Source of the DNA: Coriobacteriaceae bacterium
Lineage (GTDB): Bacteria > Actinomycetota > Coriobacteriia > Coriobacteriales > Coriobacteriaceae
DNA: 44,046 nucleotides
Assembly (NCBI GenBank): GCA_902362275.1
Contig: CABIWB010000002.1
Span: forward strand, 168,706 to 212,751
Direction: 5' to 3'
Shown here: piece by piece, positions 1-8,276 of the stretch
Numbering within the stretch: the first letter of the stretch is position 1
How the letters are laid out: the number at the start of each line of letters is the position of its first letter
Notes under the pieces: model-generated
What the model saw: the letters and a program-made list of their open reading frames with translations, nothing else
Databases searched by the model: none
Told to the model about the DNA's origin: nothing
Translations under genes and position numbers: made by a program

Positions 1-19
1 GTCGCGACTTATTCGCGAC
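1..19. repeat. Short perfect hairpin at window edge
   Basis: GTCGCGA (1-7) and TCGCGAC (13-19) form a 7-bp inverted repeat with a 5-base loop. It could be the tail of a larger element or terminator lying mostly outside the window. No T-run follows, so a role cannot be assigned. Confidence 0.35.
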
Positions 20-55
20 CACTCCTTCTCAAGCGACCGATCAGGGTGATATTTC

Positions 56-2497
56 GTGGCAGAGCGTCCGACATACAAGCTCAGGTTTCTCGATCCCAAG
101 AAGCGCTTTCCGGCGATGCCCGAGCAGCCAGCGGGACGCTCATATGGCGTGGCCTGGAAACTCTTTGGCGAGGATCAGCATGAATCTTGTTATGTCGTCG
201 AATTCGTTGGCAAAAGTCATGTGTCGCTTTTGGGCTACGTAAGCGTTTCGGGTGAGGTGTACAAGGTGGACCGCCCCGTTAGCGAGGCTCCGCTGCCCAA
301 CGATCCCGACATGGAACTCGTCCTTGACGAGTCGGATTCCAGTATTGGTGAGATTATGGTGAGGGGAGCCAACGGCACAATGCGCGCGTGCGCGCGAACC
401 GTCGGCTCCCCCGAAGGTCCCATGCGCGAACAGTCCGATCACGAGACATGGAATTCGGCCCGCTCCCTTCCTTACGGCGAGTTCATGGCATCGATGTTCC
501 TGCGCTACGTGATATTCGCTGACTCTGAAAATTCCATTGCGAGCACGGCGGACGCCGACGGACTCGACGAGGGTATGCAAAACGTTGTCGACAAGATCAA
601 GCTCGTAAAGTTGCCCGAGCCGGTCGAGGTGTTTTTGGGCTTTAACACGGCACCGCTCCCCGATGCTATCGAGACGCTGCTTTACCGCGTTGACCATGCC
701 GAGAATCCGAGCGGTATCGAGCGTTATGCCGCCGCCCTTATGAGCGAGGTCGACTTGCCCCGTCTGCGCACCATTGCCGCCAAGTCCGAAATGAGCCTAG
801 CGCGCATCGACCGGTCAAAGCTGTTCTATCTCAATTTTGATCGCAGCCTGCTGGACCAGGACGAGATTGACATGCTGCTTGCAATCGAGTGCCGTCTCAA
901 CCGCCTCTCCGGCATCCTTGAGCGCATCGGGGCCGGATTGGTCCCTGCGGCATCCTCGCCGAGCCTTGAGGGCTGCGCGCTCTTTGATGCGTGGCATATC
1001 GCCAAGACGACCAACGATGTTCCCCGACTGCTCGATACGGCCTCGAGCGATAACCCGTGGGGCAAACCGGGTACGGTGGCTTGCCAGCCGGGCGGTGAGT
1101 GGGATGTGCGTACCCGCTTCGCGCGTATTGTCGAGGCACTTAACGTGGTCACGCGGCTCGACTATACCTATCGGGCAAACGTTGCCGAGGGGATTATGCT
1201 CGTTCGGTTTGGGCACTCTGTTGTGGATGCCATGCCGCAACGTGAATACGACGCTCAAGATGACGCTTGGCGCGAGCTGGACGAGGACACGCGTGCGATC
1301 TGGGCCGCGGAGCACGATGCGCGCGTGGCACTCACGCTTGCAGCAGCGTGTTTTGCCGCGGGCGCCTGCATCACGCGCTGCTATGTGCAGATTGCTGCTC
1401 CCGACAGTGAGCAGGGCGAGCGCGTTGTCGCAACGTATTTCTTTGGGCGCGCGGCCTATTTGGCCGATTGCGTGCCTGTCACCAAGGATCTTGAGAGCAT
1501 GGACATGGACGATATGCCGTGCAAGCGTGTACTTGAGGCGTATGAGTCAACCGCTCCGGAGACGATTGAGCCGGCGGAGGTTCATGCTCGTCCGCGTGAT
1601 GACCATCGCACGCTGCCGCCGGCGCTGCGCGATCTGCTGCTTGCCGATACGGCTGACGAGTTGGAGGTCATGGAAGAGGACGACGACCCATACGTGGCCC
1701 GTGTTGTTGAATTGCGCGAGCAGGCAAAAGTCGACCGTACAGGTGCTTTTGAAGGCTTTTCCCGTCTTGTCGAGGAGTTGGAGGCTAAGTGCACTGTCGC
1801 CGAGCTTTTGGCGACAGGTCCGGTTCAAACGCAGTTTTGCGATAACCAGCTGGTGCGCATGGTGCTACCGGTGTTGGAAGAAGACCGCTCTGTGCGAATC
1901 CTTCGTGCGCCCGATGCGCTGTACTTTGCCCAGCACGAGATCTGCAGCTTTTACGCCGAGCAAGAGGACTTTGAACGAGCACTACCCGAGGTGCGCCATC
2001 TTTACGATCTGGCGCGCTCGTCCATGCAGTCGCACTTTGCGCTCATCAACGTGCTTGCGCGTCTGGAGCGCTTTGACGAGATTATCGAGGTGGCGCGCCA
2101 CGGCCTACGTATTGCCAGCGATCGTTCTGCAATCGGCTACCTGTTCTATCGCTTGGCGTTTGCCTATTGGAATTGCGATCAGCTCGACCTGGCGCTGGCT
2201 TGTTACCGTCTGGTGCCGCGCGGCGAGGAGTCGGGCAGCAGCGCGCTGGAAGAAATGCAGGGCCTTATGAACGAGATGGGCGTTAGCGAGCCTCCGACGT
2301 TCGAGGAAGCGGTTGAGACCATCCACAAGGCTGGACTAGAGCTGCCGCCAGTTCCCGCCGTGACGAATCAGCTGGCAGATGCCGCTGTGCAACTGGTCGA
2401 CAACGGTTTCTTTTTCCTGGCACGCGGTTGCATCTTCCAAATGTGGCGCACCATGGGCAACGATGAGCTCGGTTCCCTCAACCGCTCGCTGGGGTAG
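56..2497 (+). CDS. Unrecognised large protein with TPR-like C-terminal region
   Basis: The 813-residue product starts at a GTG (56) with only a weak ribosome site (AGGGTGAT) upstream. I do not recognise the family. No signal peptide or membrane segment is visible, so it is probably cytoplasmic. The first ~500 residues mix acidic and hydrophobic stretches without a known motif; residues ~525-560 are a charged linker. From ~620 to ~745 the sequence looks like helical TPR-type repeats (alternating small and aromatic residues, for example around AFAYWNCDQLDLALACYRLV), which suggests protein-protein interaction. The gene stands alone, followed closely by the tRNA-Ser promoter. Reading-frame quality is good throughout. 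Function unknown; a scaffold or regulatory role is only a guess. Confidence 0.8.
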   Translation: MAERPTYKLRFLDPKKRFPAMPEQPAGRSYGVAWKLFGEDQHESCYVVEFVGKSHVSLLGYVSVSGEVYKVDRPVSEAPLPNDPDMELVLDESDSSIGEIMVRGANGTMRACARTVGSPEGPMREQSDHETWNSARSLPYGEFMASMFLRYVIFADSENSIASTADADGLDEGMQNVVDKIKLVKLPEPVEVFLGFNTAPLPDAIETLLYRVDHAENPSGIERYAAALMSEVDLPRLRTIAAKSEMSLARIDRSKLFYLNFDRSLLDQDEIDMLLAIECRLNRLSGILERIGAGLVPAASSPSLEGCALFDAWHIAKTTNDVPRLLDTASSDNPWGKPGTVACQPGGEWDVRTRFARIVEALNVVTRLDYTYRANVAEGIMLVRFGHSVVDAMPQREYDAQDDAWRELDEDTRAIWAAEHDARVALTLAAACFAAGACITRCYVQIAAPDSEQGERVVATYFFGRAAYLADCVPVTKDLESMDMDDMPCKRVLEAYESTAPETIEPAEVHARPRDDHRTLPPALRDLLLADTADELEVMEEDDDPYVARVVELREQAKVDRTGAFEGFSRLVEELEAKCTVAELLATGPVQTQFCDNQLVRMVLPVLEEDRSVRILRAPDALYFAQHEICSFYAEQEDFERALPEVRHLYDLARSSMQSHFALINVLARLERFDEIIEVARHGLRIASDRSAIGYLFYRLAFAYWNCDQLDLALACYRLVPRGEESGSSALEEMQGLMNEMGVSEPPTFEEAVETIHKAGLELPPVPAVTNQLADAAVQLVDNGFFFLARGCIFQMWRTMGNDELGSLNRSLG

Positions 2498-2546
2498 GCG
2501 AAGCTTTCAAGGAGGAAAGGCTGCTAGGCAATTAGAAAATTTCCTC

Positions 2547-2575
2547 TTGCCCATCCTTGGCTGTTTGGTTACTAT
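2547..2575 (+). promoter_or_regulatory. Promoter of tRNA-Ser
   Basis: TTGCCC (2547-2552) and TACTAT (2570-2575) are separated by 17 bases, with the tRNA 5' end at 2590, about 8 bases past the expected transcription start. The match to sigma-70 consensus is good in spacing and moderate in sequence. Confidence 0.6.
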
Positions 2576-2589
2576 AGAACGGCTGTTAC

Positions 2590-2680
2590 GGAGAGCTGAC
2601 CGAGAGGCCGAAGGTGCTCGCCTGCTAAGCGAGTATGCCCCAAAAGGGCATCTGGGGTTCGAATCCCCAGCTCTCCGCCA
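2590..2680 (+). tRNA. tRNA-Ser(GCU)
   Basis: A 91-base class II tRNA. Acceptor stem GGAGAGC (2590-2596) pairs with GCTCTCC (2670-2676); D-arm ACC...GGT; anticodon stem CTCGC (2617-2621) and GCGAG (2629-2633) with anticodon GCT at 2624-2626, reading AGC and AGU; a long variable arm with GCCC...GGGC; T-arm with TTCGAAT loop; discriminator G and encoded CCA (2678-2680). The long variable arm and anticodon together make serine identity firm. Its 3' end is duplicated 191 bp downstream. Confidence 0.97.
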
Positions 2681-2692
2681 GTTTAACTTTAA

Positions 2693-2722
2693 AGAAGGGT
2701 CCCATCGAGGGCCCTTTTTTAT
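2693..2722 (+). terminator. Intrinsic terminator of tRNA-Ser
   Basis: AAGGGTCC pairs with GGGCCCTT (one G-U pair) around a short loop, followed by TTTTTT. It sits directly after the tRNA 3' end and is repeated in altered form at 2886-2910. Confidence 0.85.
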
Positions 2723-2736
2723 TATCGAGAAAGGGC

Positions 2737-2862
2737 GCTGGGGATTCGAACCCGAGAGGGCACGGGCGTTAAGCAAACGCGAAAGCGTTTGTAGCCCGTG
2801 GGCGAAAAGCCGCCAGGCTTTGAAGCCGGAGGGCATGCGTAGCATGCCCGGACATCCCCAGC
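2737..2862 (+). other. Hairpin-rich, possibly multibranched element
   Basis: GCTGGGGA (2737-2744) can pair with TCCCCAGC (2855-2862) and close a domain made almost entirely of back-to-back hairpins: CCC-GAGA-GGG (2751-2760); CACGGGC/GCCCGTG with an inner CAAACGC-GAAA-GCGTTTG (2761-2800); GGCG/CGCC (2801-2814); GGCT-TTGA-AGCC (2816-2827); and GGGCATGC-GTA-GCATGCCC (2831-2849). Two loops are GNRA tetraloops. This could be a small structured RNA or a REP/MITE-like insertion. No protein is supported here. Confidence 0.5.
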
Positions 2863-2885
2863 TCTCCGCCAGTATGAATTGAAAG

Positions 2886-2910
2886 AAGGGCTCCATTCGG
2901 GGCCCTTTTT
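2886..2910 (+). terminator. Second terminator-like hairpin after the duplicated tRNA end
   Basis: GGGCTCC (2888-2894) pairs with GGGGCCC (2899-2905) over an ATTC loop and is followed by TTTTT. It is the diverged counterpart of the terminator at 2693-2722 and would stop transcripts running through the duplicated unit. Confidence 0.7.
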
Positions 2911-2945
2911 GCTATCAAGAACGTAAACTGGGGATTCGAACCCTC

Positions 2946-2974
2946 AAAAAAAGAGGCATCCTTTCGGACGCCTC
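2946..2974 (-). terminator. Terminator of the D,D-carboxypeptidase gene
   Basis: Read on the minus strand, GAGGCGTCC and GGATGCCTC form a 9-bp stem with a GAAA loop, followed by seven T residues. It lies 29 bases past the stop codon of the carboxypeptidase gene. Confidence 0.85.
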
Positions 2975-3002
2975 CTTTCAGTGGGCTTATTATGCTTGCG
3001 CC

Positions 3003-4343
3003 CTACACCTCGGGTGCCTTGGCTATGGTCTCGCTTTCTGCTGTGAGTGGGCGGTTGTCGATGCGGCGGCCCAAGCGATCGAGCTTCACGAGCAGCCATT
3101 CAATGGGATTCGGCCCTGCGCCTTCCTCGTCGGCAACCAGGTCCATGACGGCGATCTTGGTGCCGTCCTGCTTGAGCGTGACGCTACCCACCTTGTCACC
3201 CACATGCACCGTGCCCGAAAGATCGTTGTAGCTAACATTTTCGGTCACCTCGCCGGCAAGGGAAAACACGGTCGCTTGCGCCGTGGGATCGGCGAGTGTG
3301 GCGTCGATCGTCTTATCCGTCCAGTCGGTTTGGCCAATGCGCGCCATAAGCGGGTTGCCGTTGGCGGTCTTTTCCTGTGTGTTGGCGATTGCGACCGTCA
3401 CCTTGTGGCCGTAGTACCAGTTGGCAAGGGTGGCGGTATCGGTAAAGCGCTGGTCGGTGGTGGTGGAGTTCAAAACGACGGTGTAGATCTCGTCGTCGTC
3501 GCGGTTGTAGGCGCTCGTGAAGCAGTAGCCCGCGTCGTCGGTGGTGCCGGTCTTGCCGCCAATGTTGCCATCTTGGCCCAGCAAATAGTTATGCGTGTCC
3601 ATGGAATGCGAATGGTCGGTGCCGTCGGCGCCCGTGACCTCGATCCAGGAATCCTCGCTCGCTACGACCTCGCGGATCGTGTCGTTTTTCATGGCCTCCT
3701 GCATCATCAACGCTACGTCGTGTGCGGTTGAGTGCATATCGCCAGCCCACTCATCAAAGTCCAGACCATGCGGGTTTTCAAAAAGCGTACCGGTGCAGCC
3801 GAGCTTCTTGGCGCGCCCGTTCATGGCCTTCACAAATGTGGCCTCGGCGTCTTTGGTCTTAGGCTCGATCTTCTTGCCCACATATTCGGCGAGCACGACG
3901 GCGGCGTCGTTGCCCGAGGGAATCATCAGGCCGCGCAGTGCCTGCTCCACGGCAAGCTCATCGCCTTCGAGCAAGCCAGCGGTCGAATTACCCACGGTGG
4001 CTGCGGCGTTGCTCACCGTGACCTTCTCGTCCATCTTGCAATTCTCGACGGTTAGGATTGCGGTCATGACCTTGGTGATCGAGGCAATCTTGACCTGTTT
4101 GTCAGCATCGCGGGCATAGTAGACGGTGCCGTCTTTGCCCATGACGAGGGCATTGGTCGCATCGATATCGGGCAGGTTTTCGGCCGTGATGCCGCGCGCA
4201 TCGGCGGTTTTGCCGCAAACATTGTCGGTCGTGAGCACTTGGGCGCCGGCGACGGTGGGCACGCCAGCGGCAAGGGCGATAGCGCAGACAAAGCCGGCGG
4301 CAAGCCGGGCTGAGCGCTTTGCAAAAGAGGTGAGGGACTTCAC
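3003..4343 (-). CDS. Secreted serine D-Ala-D-Ala carboxypeptidase (peptidase S11)
   Basis: Trims the terminal D-alanine from peptidoglycan stem peptides outside the membrane. The three penicillin-binding motifs are present: SITK (catalytic Ser and Lys), SGN and KTGTT. A signal peptide follows the chosen GTG start (4343): basic KSLTSFAKRSAR, a hydrophobic core, then AGA-like cleavage. The open frame extends to an ATG at 4454, but the added residues are Cys/Pro-rich and would bury the signal peptide, so I prefer 4343 (446 aa). The C-terminal ~120 residues match the usual beta-rich tail; no clear membrane anchor is seen at the end. It is divergent from a VanR/VanS-like pair, a neighbour arrangement that suggests shared cell-wall control. 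Confidence 0.9.
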   Translation of the reverse strand: MKSLTSFAKRSARLAAGFVCAIALAAGVPTVAGAQVLTTDNVCGKTADARGITAENLPDIDATNALVMGKDGTVYYARDADKQVKIASITKVMTAILTVENCKMDEKVTVSNAAATVGNSTAGLLEGDELAVEQALRGLMIPSGNDAAVVLAEYVGKKIEPKTKDAEATFVKAMNGRAKKLGCTGTLFENPHGLDFDEWAGDMHSTAHDVALMMQEAMKNDTIREVVASEDSWIEVTGADGTDHSHSMDTHNYLLGQDGNIGGKTGTTDDAGYCFTSAYNRDDDEIYTVVLNSTTTDQRFTDTATLANWYYGHKVTVAIANTQEKTANGNPLMARIGQTDWTDKTIDATLADPTAQATVFSLAGEVTENVSYNDLSGTVHVGDKVGSVTLKQDGTKIAVMDLVADEEGAGPNPIEWLLVKLDRLGRRIDNRPLTAESETIAKAPEV

Positions 4344-4540
4344 AGATTTCGCTTTCGACGGGATGGTCTCTTCTGGAACTAGAGTATATCGTTTGCCGGC
4401 GTCGGCGATCATCGCGTGCGCGCGTGGTCCACATCCGCACCCGAACGGGCACAAGGGTGCTTAAGGCCGACTTAATCACCCACGTTTGTTGTGTGTGGCG
4501 TGCGTCGCCTCGGGCATAATGGAGCGCGAGAGGAGCACGC

Positions 4541-5236
4541 ATGAACGAGCGCATTTTGGTAGTTGATGACGAGAAGGCCATCGCCGACCTAGTTGGCATC
4601 TACCTTACAAAAGAAGGCTTTGGCGTACAGGTCGCCTATAGCGGGGCCGATGCTGCCAAGGCAATCTTGGAGCAGGAGTTCGATCTGGCACTGCTGGATG
4701 TCATGCTGCCCGATATCGATGGCTTTGAGCTGCTGCGTACGATCCGTTCCAGCCATACCTATCCCGTGATCATGCTGACGGCGCGCGATGCCCAGCAAGA
4801 CAAGATCGAGGGCCTTTCGCTTGGCGCGGACGATTACGTGGTCAAGCCGTTTCGCCCGCTGGAACTCATCGCGCGCGTGCACGCTCAGCTTCGCCGCTAC
4901 ACCAGCTACGGTAGCCGTGCACAGGCGGCCGAGTCGCCGACCATTCAGCTCGACGGCTTGGAGATCAACCGCGATGCTCGTTCCGTGACAGTGGACGGTT
5001 CACCGGTTCGCCTCACGCCCACCGAGTATTCAATCTTGCTGTATCTGGTCGAGCATCGCGGCAGCGTGGTGGCCGTGGAGGGCCTGTTCCGCGCGGTGTG
5101 GAACGAGGACTTTATGCCTGGCTCCAACAATACGGTGATGGTGCACATTCGCCACTTGCGCGAAAAGATCGGCGACGACGCACAAAAGCCACGCTTTATC
5201 AAAAACGTCTGGGGCGTCGGCTACATCATCGAATAA
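4541..5236 (+). CDS. OmpR/PhoB-family response regulator, VanR-like
   Basis: A 231-residue DNA-binding regulator. The receiver domain (1-~120) has the acidic pair D9-D10, phosphoacceptor D53 in LLDVMLPD, a conserved Thr in MLTARD and Lys in VVKPF. The stretch LGADDYVVKPFRPLELIARV is typical of the VanR subgroup. The C-terminal winged helix (~135-231) ends in the usual GVGYIIE. ATG at 4541 has a GAGAGGA ribosome site. It forms an operon with the histidine kinase 26 bases downstream. VanR-like regulators act on cell-wall genes; that this one does so is inferred from similarity and the adjacent D,D-carboxypeptidase. No VanH/A/X resistance genes are present. Confidence 0.93.
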   Translation: MNERILVVDDEKAIADLVGIYLTKEGFGVQVAYSGADAAKAILEQEFDLALLDVMLPDIDGFELLRTIRSSHTYPVIMLTARDAQQDKIEGLSLGADDYVVKPFRPLELIARVHAQLRRYTSYGSRAQAAESPTIQLDGLEINRDARSVTVDGSPVRLTPTEYSILLYLVEHRGSVVAVEGLFRAVWNEDFMPGSNNTVMVHIRHLREKIGDDAQKPRFIKNVWGVGYIIE

Positions 5237-5262
5237 CGCTTTTCGCTTGTGAGGATCTTGAT

Positions 5263-6501
5263 ATGACAAAAGACGATAGGCAAGCGTTCGAGGTGCCCGA
5301 TTGGCTCTTTGAATACGTGAGGTCGGTCGTCGACAACCGCGCGCTTGCAACGGTGCTGCTCTTTTTGCTGAGCCTGCTGCTGATTGGCATCGACAACATC
5401 GTCGGAATCTTGGCGATGCTGCTTGTCGGCTTTTTGCTGATCGATCGATTTGAGATCGTGTGCCGCTGCGTGGTGATTGGCGGTGCCGCGTGGGCCATGA
5501 CGTTGGCGTTTGGCGCCATGGCACTCGGCGGCATCGAAGGGCCGGTGCTGTTCGATGCCGGCTTTGTATTCAACATGCTTGGCTTTGTGCTGGCGCTTGC
5601 CGTGTGCGCGCTGTTCTTTTGCGGCCGCGCTCTGTACTACCAGGGCTACGAGCAGGGCGAGCAGCATGCCGATTGTGTACTGGCCGCTCGTATTCAAGAT
5701 CGCCTGATCGATCACCCCGACACCTGGGACAACATCGACGGCGACTTCCTGGAGGTCGAGGGCGCACTCAACCGTGTGCGCGATCGCGAGCGCAAGGTGC
5801 AGCAGGCCTTGCATGACGAGTCTCATCGCAAGGACGATCTGGTCACGTACTTGGCACATGACCTACGCACCCCGCTTGCCAGTGTGGTGGGCTATCTTTC
5901 GCTGCTGCAAGAGGCTCCTGAGCTGCCGGTTGAGCAACGTGCACACTTTACGGGCGTGGCGCTCGACAAGGCGCACCGGCTCGATGCACTCATCGAAGAG
6001 TTCTTCGATATCACGCGTTTTGACTTCCACGATATCGTGCTCACGCGCGGCTATGTTGATCTGGGGTTGCTGCTGGCTCAGGTGGCTGACGAGTTCTATC
6101 CCATCCTCAACGAGCAGCATAAGGAAGCCCAAGTTGATATTCGCGAGGACCTGACGGTGCTCGTGGATGGCGATAAGATGGCCCGCGTGTTCAACAACAT
6201 CATGAAAAACGCTATTGCCTATAGCTATGAGGGCTCGACCATCACGATCGAGGCCAGACGCCGGGACGGCGATGGCGTGCGCGTGCGCTTTATCAATCAG
6301 GGCGATCCCATCCCTGAGGCAAAGCTCAAGGTGATCTTTGAGAAGTTCTATCGCCTGGATGCGGCGCGTGCGACCAATCGCGGCGGCGCTGGACTGGGGC
6401 TTGCCATCGCCAAGGAGATCGTATGCGCGCACGGCGGTACCGTTGCATGTGAATCGACGCCCGAACACACGATATTCACCATCGAGCTGCCCGCCGCATA
6501 G
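5263..6501 (+). CDS. Sensor histidine kinase, VanS-like
   Basis: A 412-residue membrane kinase partnering the upstream regulator. The reading frame is open further upstream, but ATG 5263 has a GAGGATC ribosome site and avoids overlap with the regulator gene. Residues ~26-125 hold several hydrophobic segments with very short loops, so ligand sensing is likely within or near the membrane rather than by an external domain. H199 in YLAHDLRTPL is the phosphorylated histidine; N-box FNNIMKNAIAY, F-box IFEKFYRLD and G-box GGAGLGLAIAKE complete the ATPase domain. Paired with a VanR-like regulator; probable cell-wall stress sensing is inferred. Confidence 0.93.
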   Translation: MTKDDRQAFEVPDWLFEYVRSVVDNRALATVLLFLLSLLLIGIDNIVGILAMLLVGFLLIDRFEIVCRCVVIGGAAWAMTLAFGAMALGGIEGPVLFDAGFVFNMLGFVLALAVCALFFCGRALYYQGYEQGEQHADCVLAARIQDRLIDHPDTWDNIDGDFLEVEGALNRVRDRERKVQQALHDESHRKDDLVTYLAHDLRTPLASVVGYLSLLQEAPELPVEQRAHFTGVALDKAHRLDALIEEFFDITRFDFHDIVLTRGYVDLGLLLAQVADEFYPILNEQHKEAQVDIREDLTVLVDGDKMARVFNNIMKNAIAYSYEGSTITIEARRRDGDGVRVRFINQGDPIPEAKLKVIFEKFYRLDAARATNRGGAGLGLAIAKEIVCAHGGTVACESTPEHTIFTIELPAA

Positions 6502-6604
6502 CTAGCGTGCCCTTACAAACACTTGACAATGTGCTCACGTGCGTATGAGCCGCGATTCCTACTATCGATACTGCTGAATTGATATCGATATGGAGGTATG
6601 CGGT

Positions 6605-7480
6605 ATGACGGCTGCTGCGGCTGTGGAGCCCACGGAGCTTGAAGAACTCATGGAAGCGCAGGCCGAGGCCGCGCATGAGCGCGAGGTTGGGGACGCGACT
6701 CGCCCCACGGCAGAGGATCTTGCCGCCTCGCCGACGCGCATCGATGTCGAGGGCCTCGACCTGTTCTATGGCGACCACCATGCGCTCAAGGACGTGAATA
6801 TCAAGATCCGCGACAAGCAGATCACCTCGTTCATTGGGCCTTCGGGCTGCGGAAAGTCTACGTTGCTGCGCTGCTTTAACCGCATGAACGACGGTATCAA
6901 GGATTGTCGCATCGAGGGCAAGATTGCGCTCGATGGTCAAGATATCCTGGGCGATTACGACATCTGCCGTTTGCGCCAGCGCGTGGGCATGGTGTTCCAG
7001 CGCCCCAACCCGTTTCCCATGAGCATCTACGACAACGTCGCCTACGGTCCTCGCGGTATGGGTGTGCGCGACCGCGCCGTGCTCGATGAGCTGGTCGAGG
7101 ACTCCCTGCGTCGCGCTGCTCTGTGGGACGAGGTCAAGGACAAGCTCAAAGAGTCGGGCTTGGGTCTTTCGGGTGGACAGCAGCAGCGCCTGTGCATCGC
7201 CCGCGCACTTGCCGTGCAGCCCGATATTCTGCTGATGGACGAGCCGACCTCGGCACTCGACCCTGTGTCGACGTTGGTGGTGGAGCAGCTTGCCTGCGAG
7301 CTCAAGGAGACCTGCACGCTGGTGGTCGTGACGCACAACATGCAGCAGGCCGCGCGTATTTCCGATTCGGTCGCGTTCTTTTTGCTGGGTGAGCTGGTGG
7401 AGCACGTGCCCACCGCGCAGCTCTTCAAGAATCCGACCGATCCGCGCACGGCGGATTATTTGACGGGGCGTTTTGGCTGA
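6605..7480 (+). CDS. pstB: Phosphate ABC transporter ATP-binding protein PstB
   Basis: The ATPase of the high-affinity phosphate importer, acting at the inner membrane face with PstC and PstA. Walker [10 protein letters not shown], the PstB-typical [17 protein letters not shown] segment, signature LSGGQQQRL, Walker B ILLMDEP and the H-loop VVVTHN are all visible. ATG 6605 is preferred over ATG 6590 because GGAGGT (6592-6597) is correctly placed only for the former. The N-terminus carries an acidic, alanine-rich extension of ~45 residues before the first strand, which most PstB proteins lack. The pstS, pstC, pstA and phoU genes are not in the window; instead a PhoP/PhoR-like pair follows 64 bases downstream. 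Confidence 0.93.
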   Translation: MTAAAAVEPTELEELMEAQAEAAHEREVGDATRPTAEDLAASPTRIDVEGLDLFYGDHHALKDVNIKIRDKQITSFIGPSGCGKSTLLRCFNRMNDGIKDCRIEGKIALDGQDILGDYDICRLRQRVGMVFQRPNPFPMSIYDNVAYGPRGMGVRDRAVLDELVEDSLRRAALWDEVKDKLKESGLGLSGGQQQRLCIARALAVQPDILLMDEPTSALDPVSTLVVEQLACELKETCTLVVVTHNMQQAARISDSVAFFLLGELVEHVPTAQLFKNPTDPRTADYLTGRFG

Positions 7481-7544
7481 CGCTGTCTTTTGCAGGTGCC
7501 TTTAGGGTTAAGATGCGGTCATACCGGCCGCAAAGGGGTTCAAC

Positions 7545-8273
7545 ATGATCTATTACGTCGAGGACGATGACAACATCAGGGATTTGACGGTCTACGCGCT
7601 GCGCAAACAGGGAATCGAGGCCGAGGGCTTTTCGTGCGATGGTGAGTTTAAAGCTGCCGTGGCGCGACGGGTGCCCGATGCTGTGCTGCTCGATATCATG
7701 CTGCCCGATACCGATGGCTTGGCGATTATGCGTCGCCTGCGTGCCGATCGCCTGACGGCGACGGTGCCCATCATGATGCTTACCGCCAAGGACACCGAGC
7801 TCGACAAGGTGATGGCGCTCGATGGCGGTGCCGACGATTACCTGACTAAGCCGTTTTCGCTCATGGAGCTTGCGAGCCGCTGCCGCGCACTGCTGCGTCG
7901 CGGCGGCATGGTCAAGCAGACGAGCGATGTGCTCAGCGTGGGCGACATCGTGCTCTCGCCCAGCCATCGCGAGGTGACCGTTGCCGGCGAGCCGCTTAAG
8001 CTCACCCTGCGCGAGTTCGACCTGCTCGAGTACCTCATGCGCAAGCCCGGCGTGGTCTTTACCCGCGAGTCGTTGCTGCAGAGCGTGTGGGGCTGGGACT
8101 TCGACGGCGGTTCGCGCACCGTTGACGTGCACGTGCAGACGCTTCGCCAAAAACTGGGCGAGCATGCCAGCGCCATCGAGACCGTGCGCGGCGTGGGTTA
8201 TCGCCTGGCCGAGCCTTCTGCCGGTGATGGTGCCGAAGGCGACGACACCGCGGACACCGCATCGGAGGAGTAA
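7545..8273 (+). CDS. OmpR/PhoB-family response regulator, PhoP-like
   Basis: A 242-residue regulator. Receiver domain with acidic residues E6-D9, phosphoacceptor D50 in LLDIMLPD, and Lys in LTKPFSL; winged-helix domain from ~130 with a GVGYRLAEP end, followed by a short acidic tail. ATG 7545 has an AAAGGGG ribosome site. It is followed after three bases by the kinase gene, so the two are translationally linked. Placement after pstB suggests phosphate-starvation control (PhoP/PhoR type), but the proteins alone cannot prove the stimulus. Confidence 0.92.
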   Translation: MIYYVEDDDNIRDLTVYALRKQGIEAEGFSCDGEFKAAVARRVPDAVLLDIMLPDTDGLAIMRRLRADRLTATVPIMMLTAKDTELDKVMALDGGADDYLTKPFSLMELASRCRALLRRGGMVKQTSDVLSVGDIVLSPSHREVTVAGEPLKLTLREFDLLEYLMRKPGVVFTRESLLQSVWGWDFDGGSRTVDVHVQTLRQKLGEHASAIETVRGVGYRLAEPSAGDGAEGDDTADTASEE

Positions 8274-8276
8274 CCC

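Larger units (their letters stand above)
2663..2943 (+). repeat. Partial tandem duplication of the tRNA-Ser 3' flank
   Basis: Two direct copies start 191 bp apart (2663 and 2854). Each has, in order, the last 20 bases of the tRNA region (ATCCCCAGCTCTCCGCCAGT at 2663-2682 and 2854-2873), a terminator-like hairpin (2693-2722 and 2886-2910) and a 16-base stretch that is the reverse complement of the tRNA T-arm (2738-2753 and 2928-2943). The terminators differ by several bases yet remain paired. A duplicated tRNA 3' end is what site-specific integration leaves (attL/attR-like), but no integrase is present; slippage or repeat insertion is equally possible. Confidence 0.75.

Noticed and set aside
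2507..2896. Minus-strand 129-codon frame over the tRNA-Ser region
   Set aside because: It is antisense tRNA sequence (the familiar AGDSNPR-type translation) and hairpin repeats, not a protein gene.
3003..6501. Glycopeptide resistance (van) cluster
   Set aside because: Only VanR/VanS-like proteins and a generic D,D-carboxypeptidase are present; no ligase, dehydrogenase or VanX-type dipeptidase is seen.
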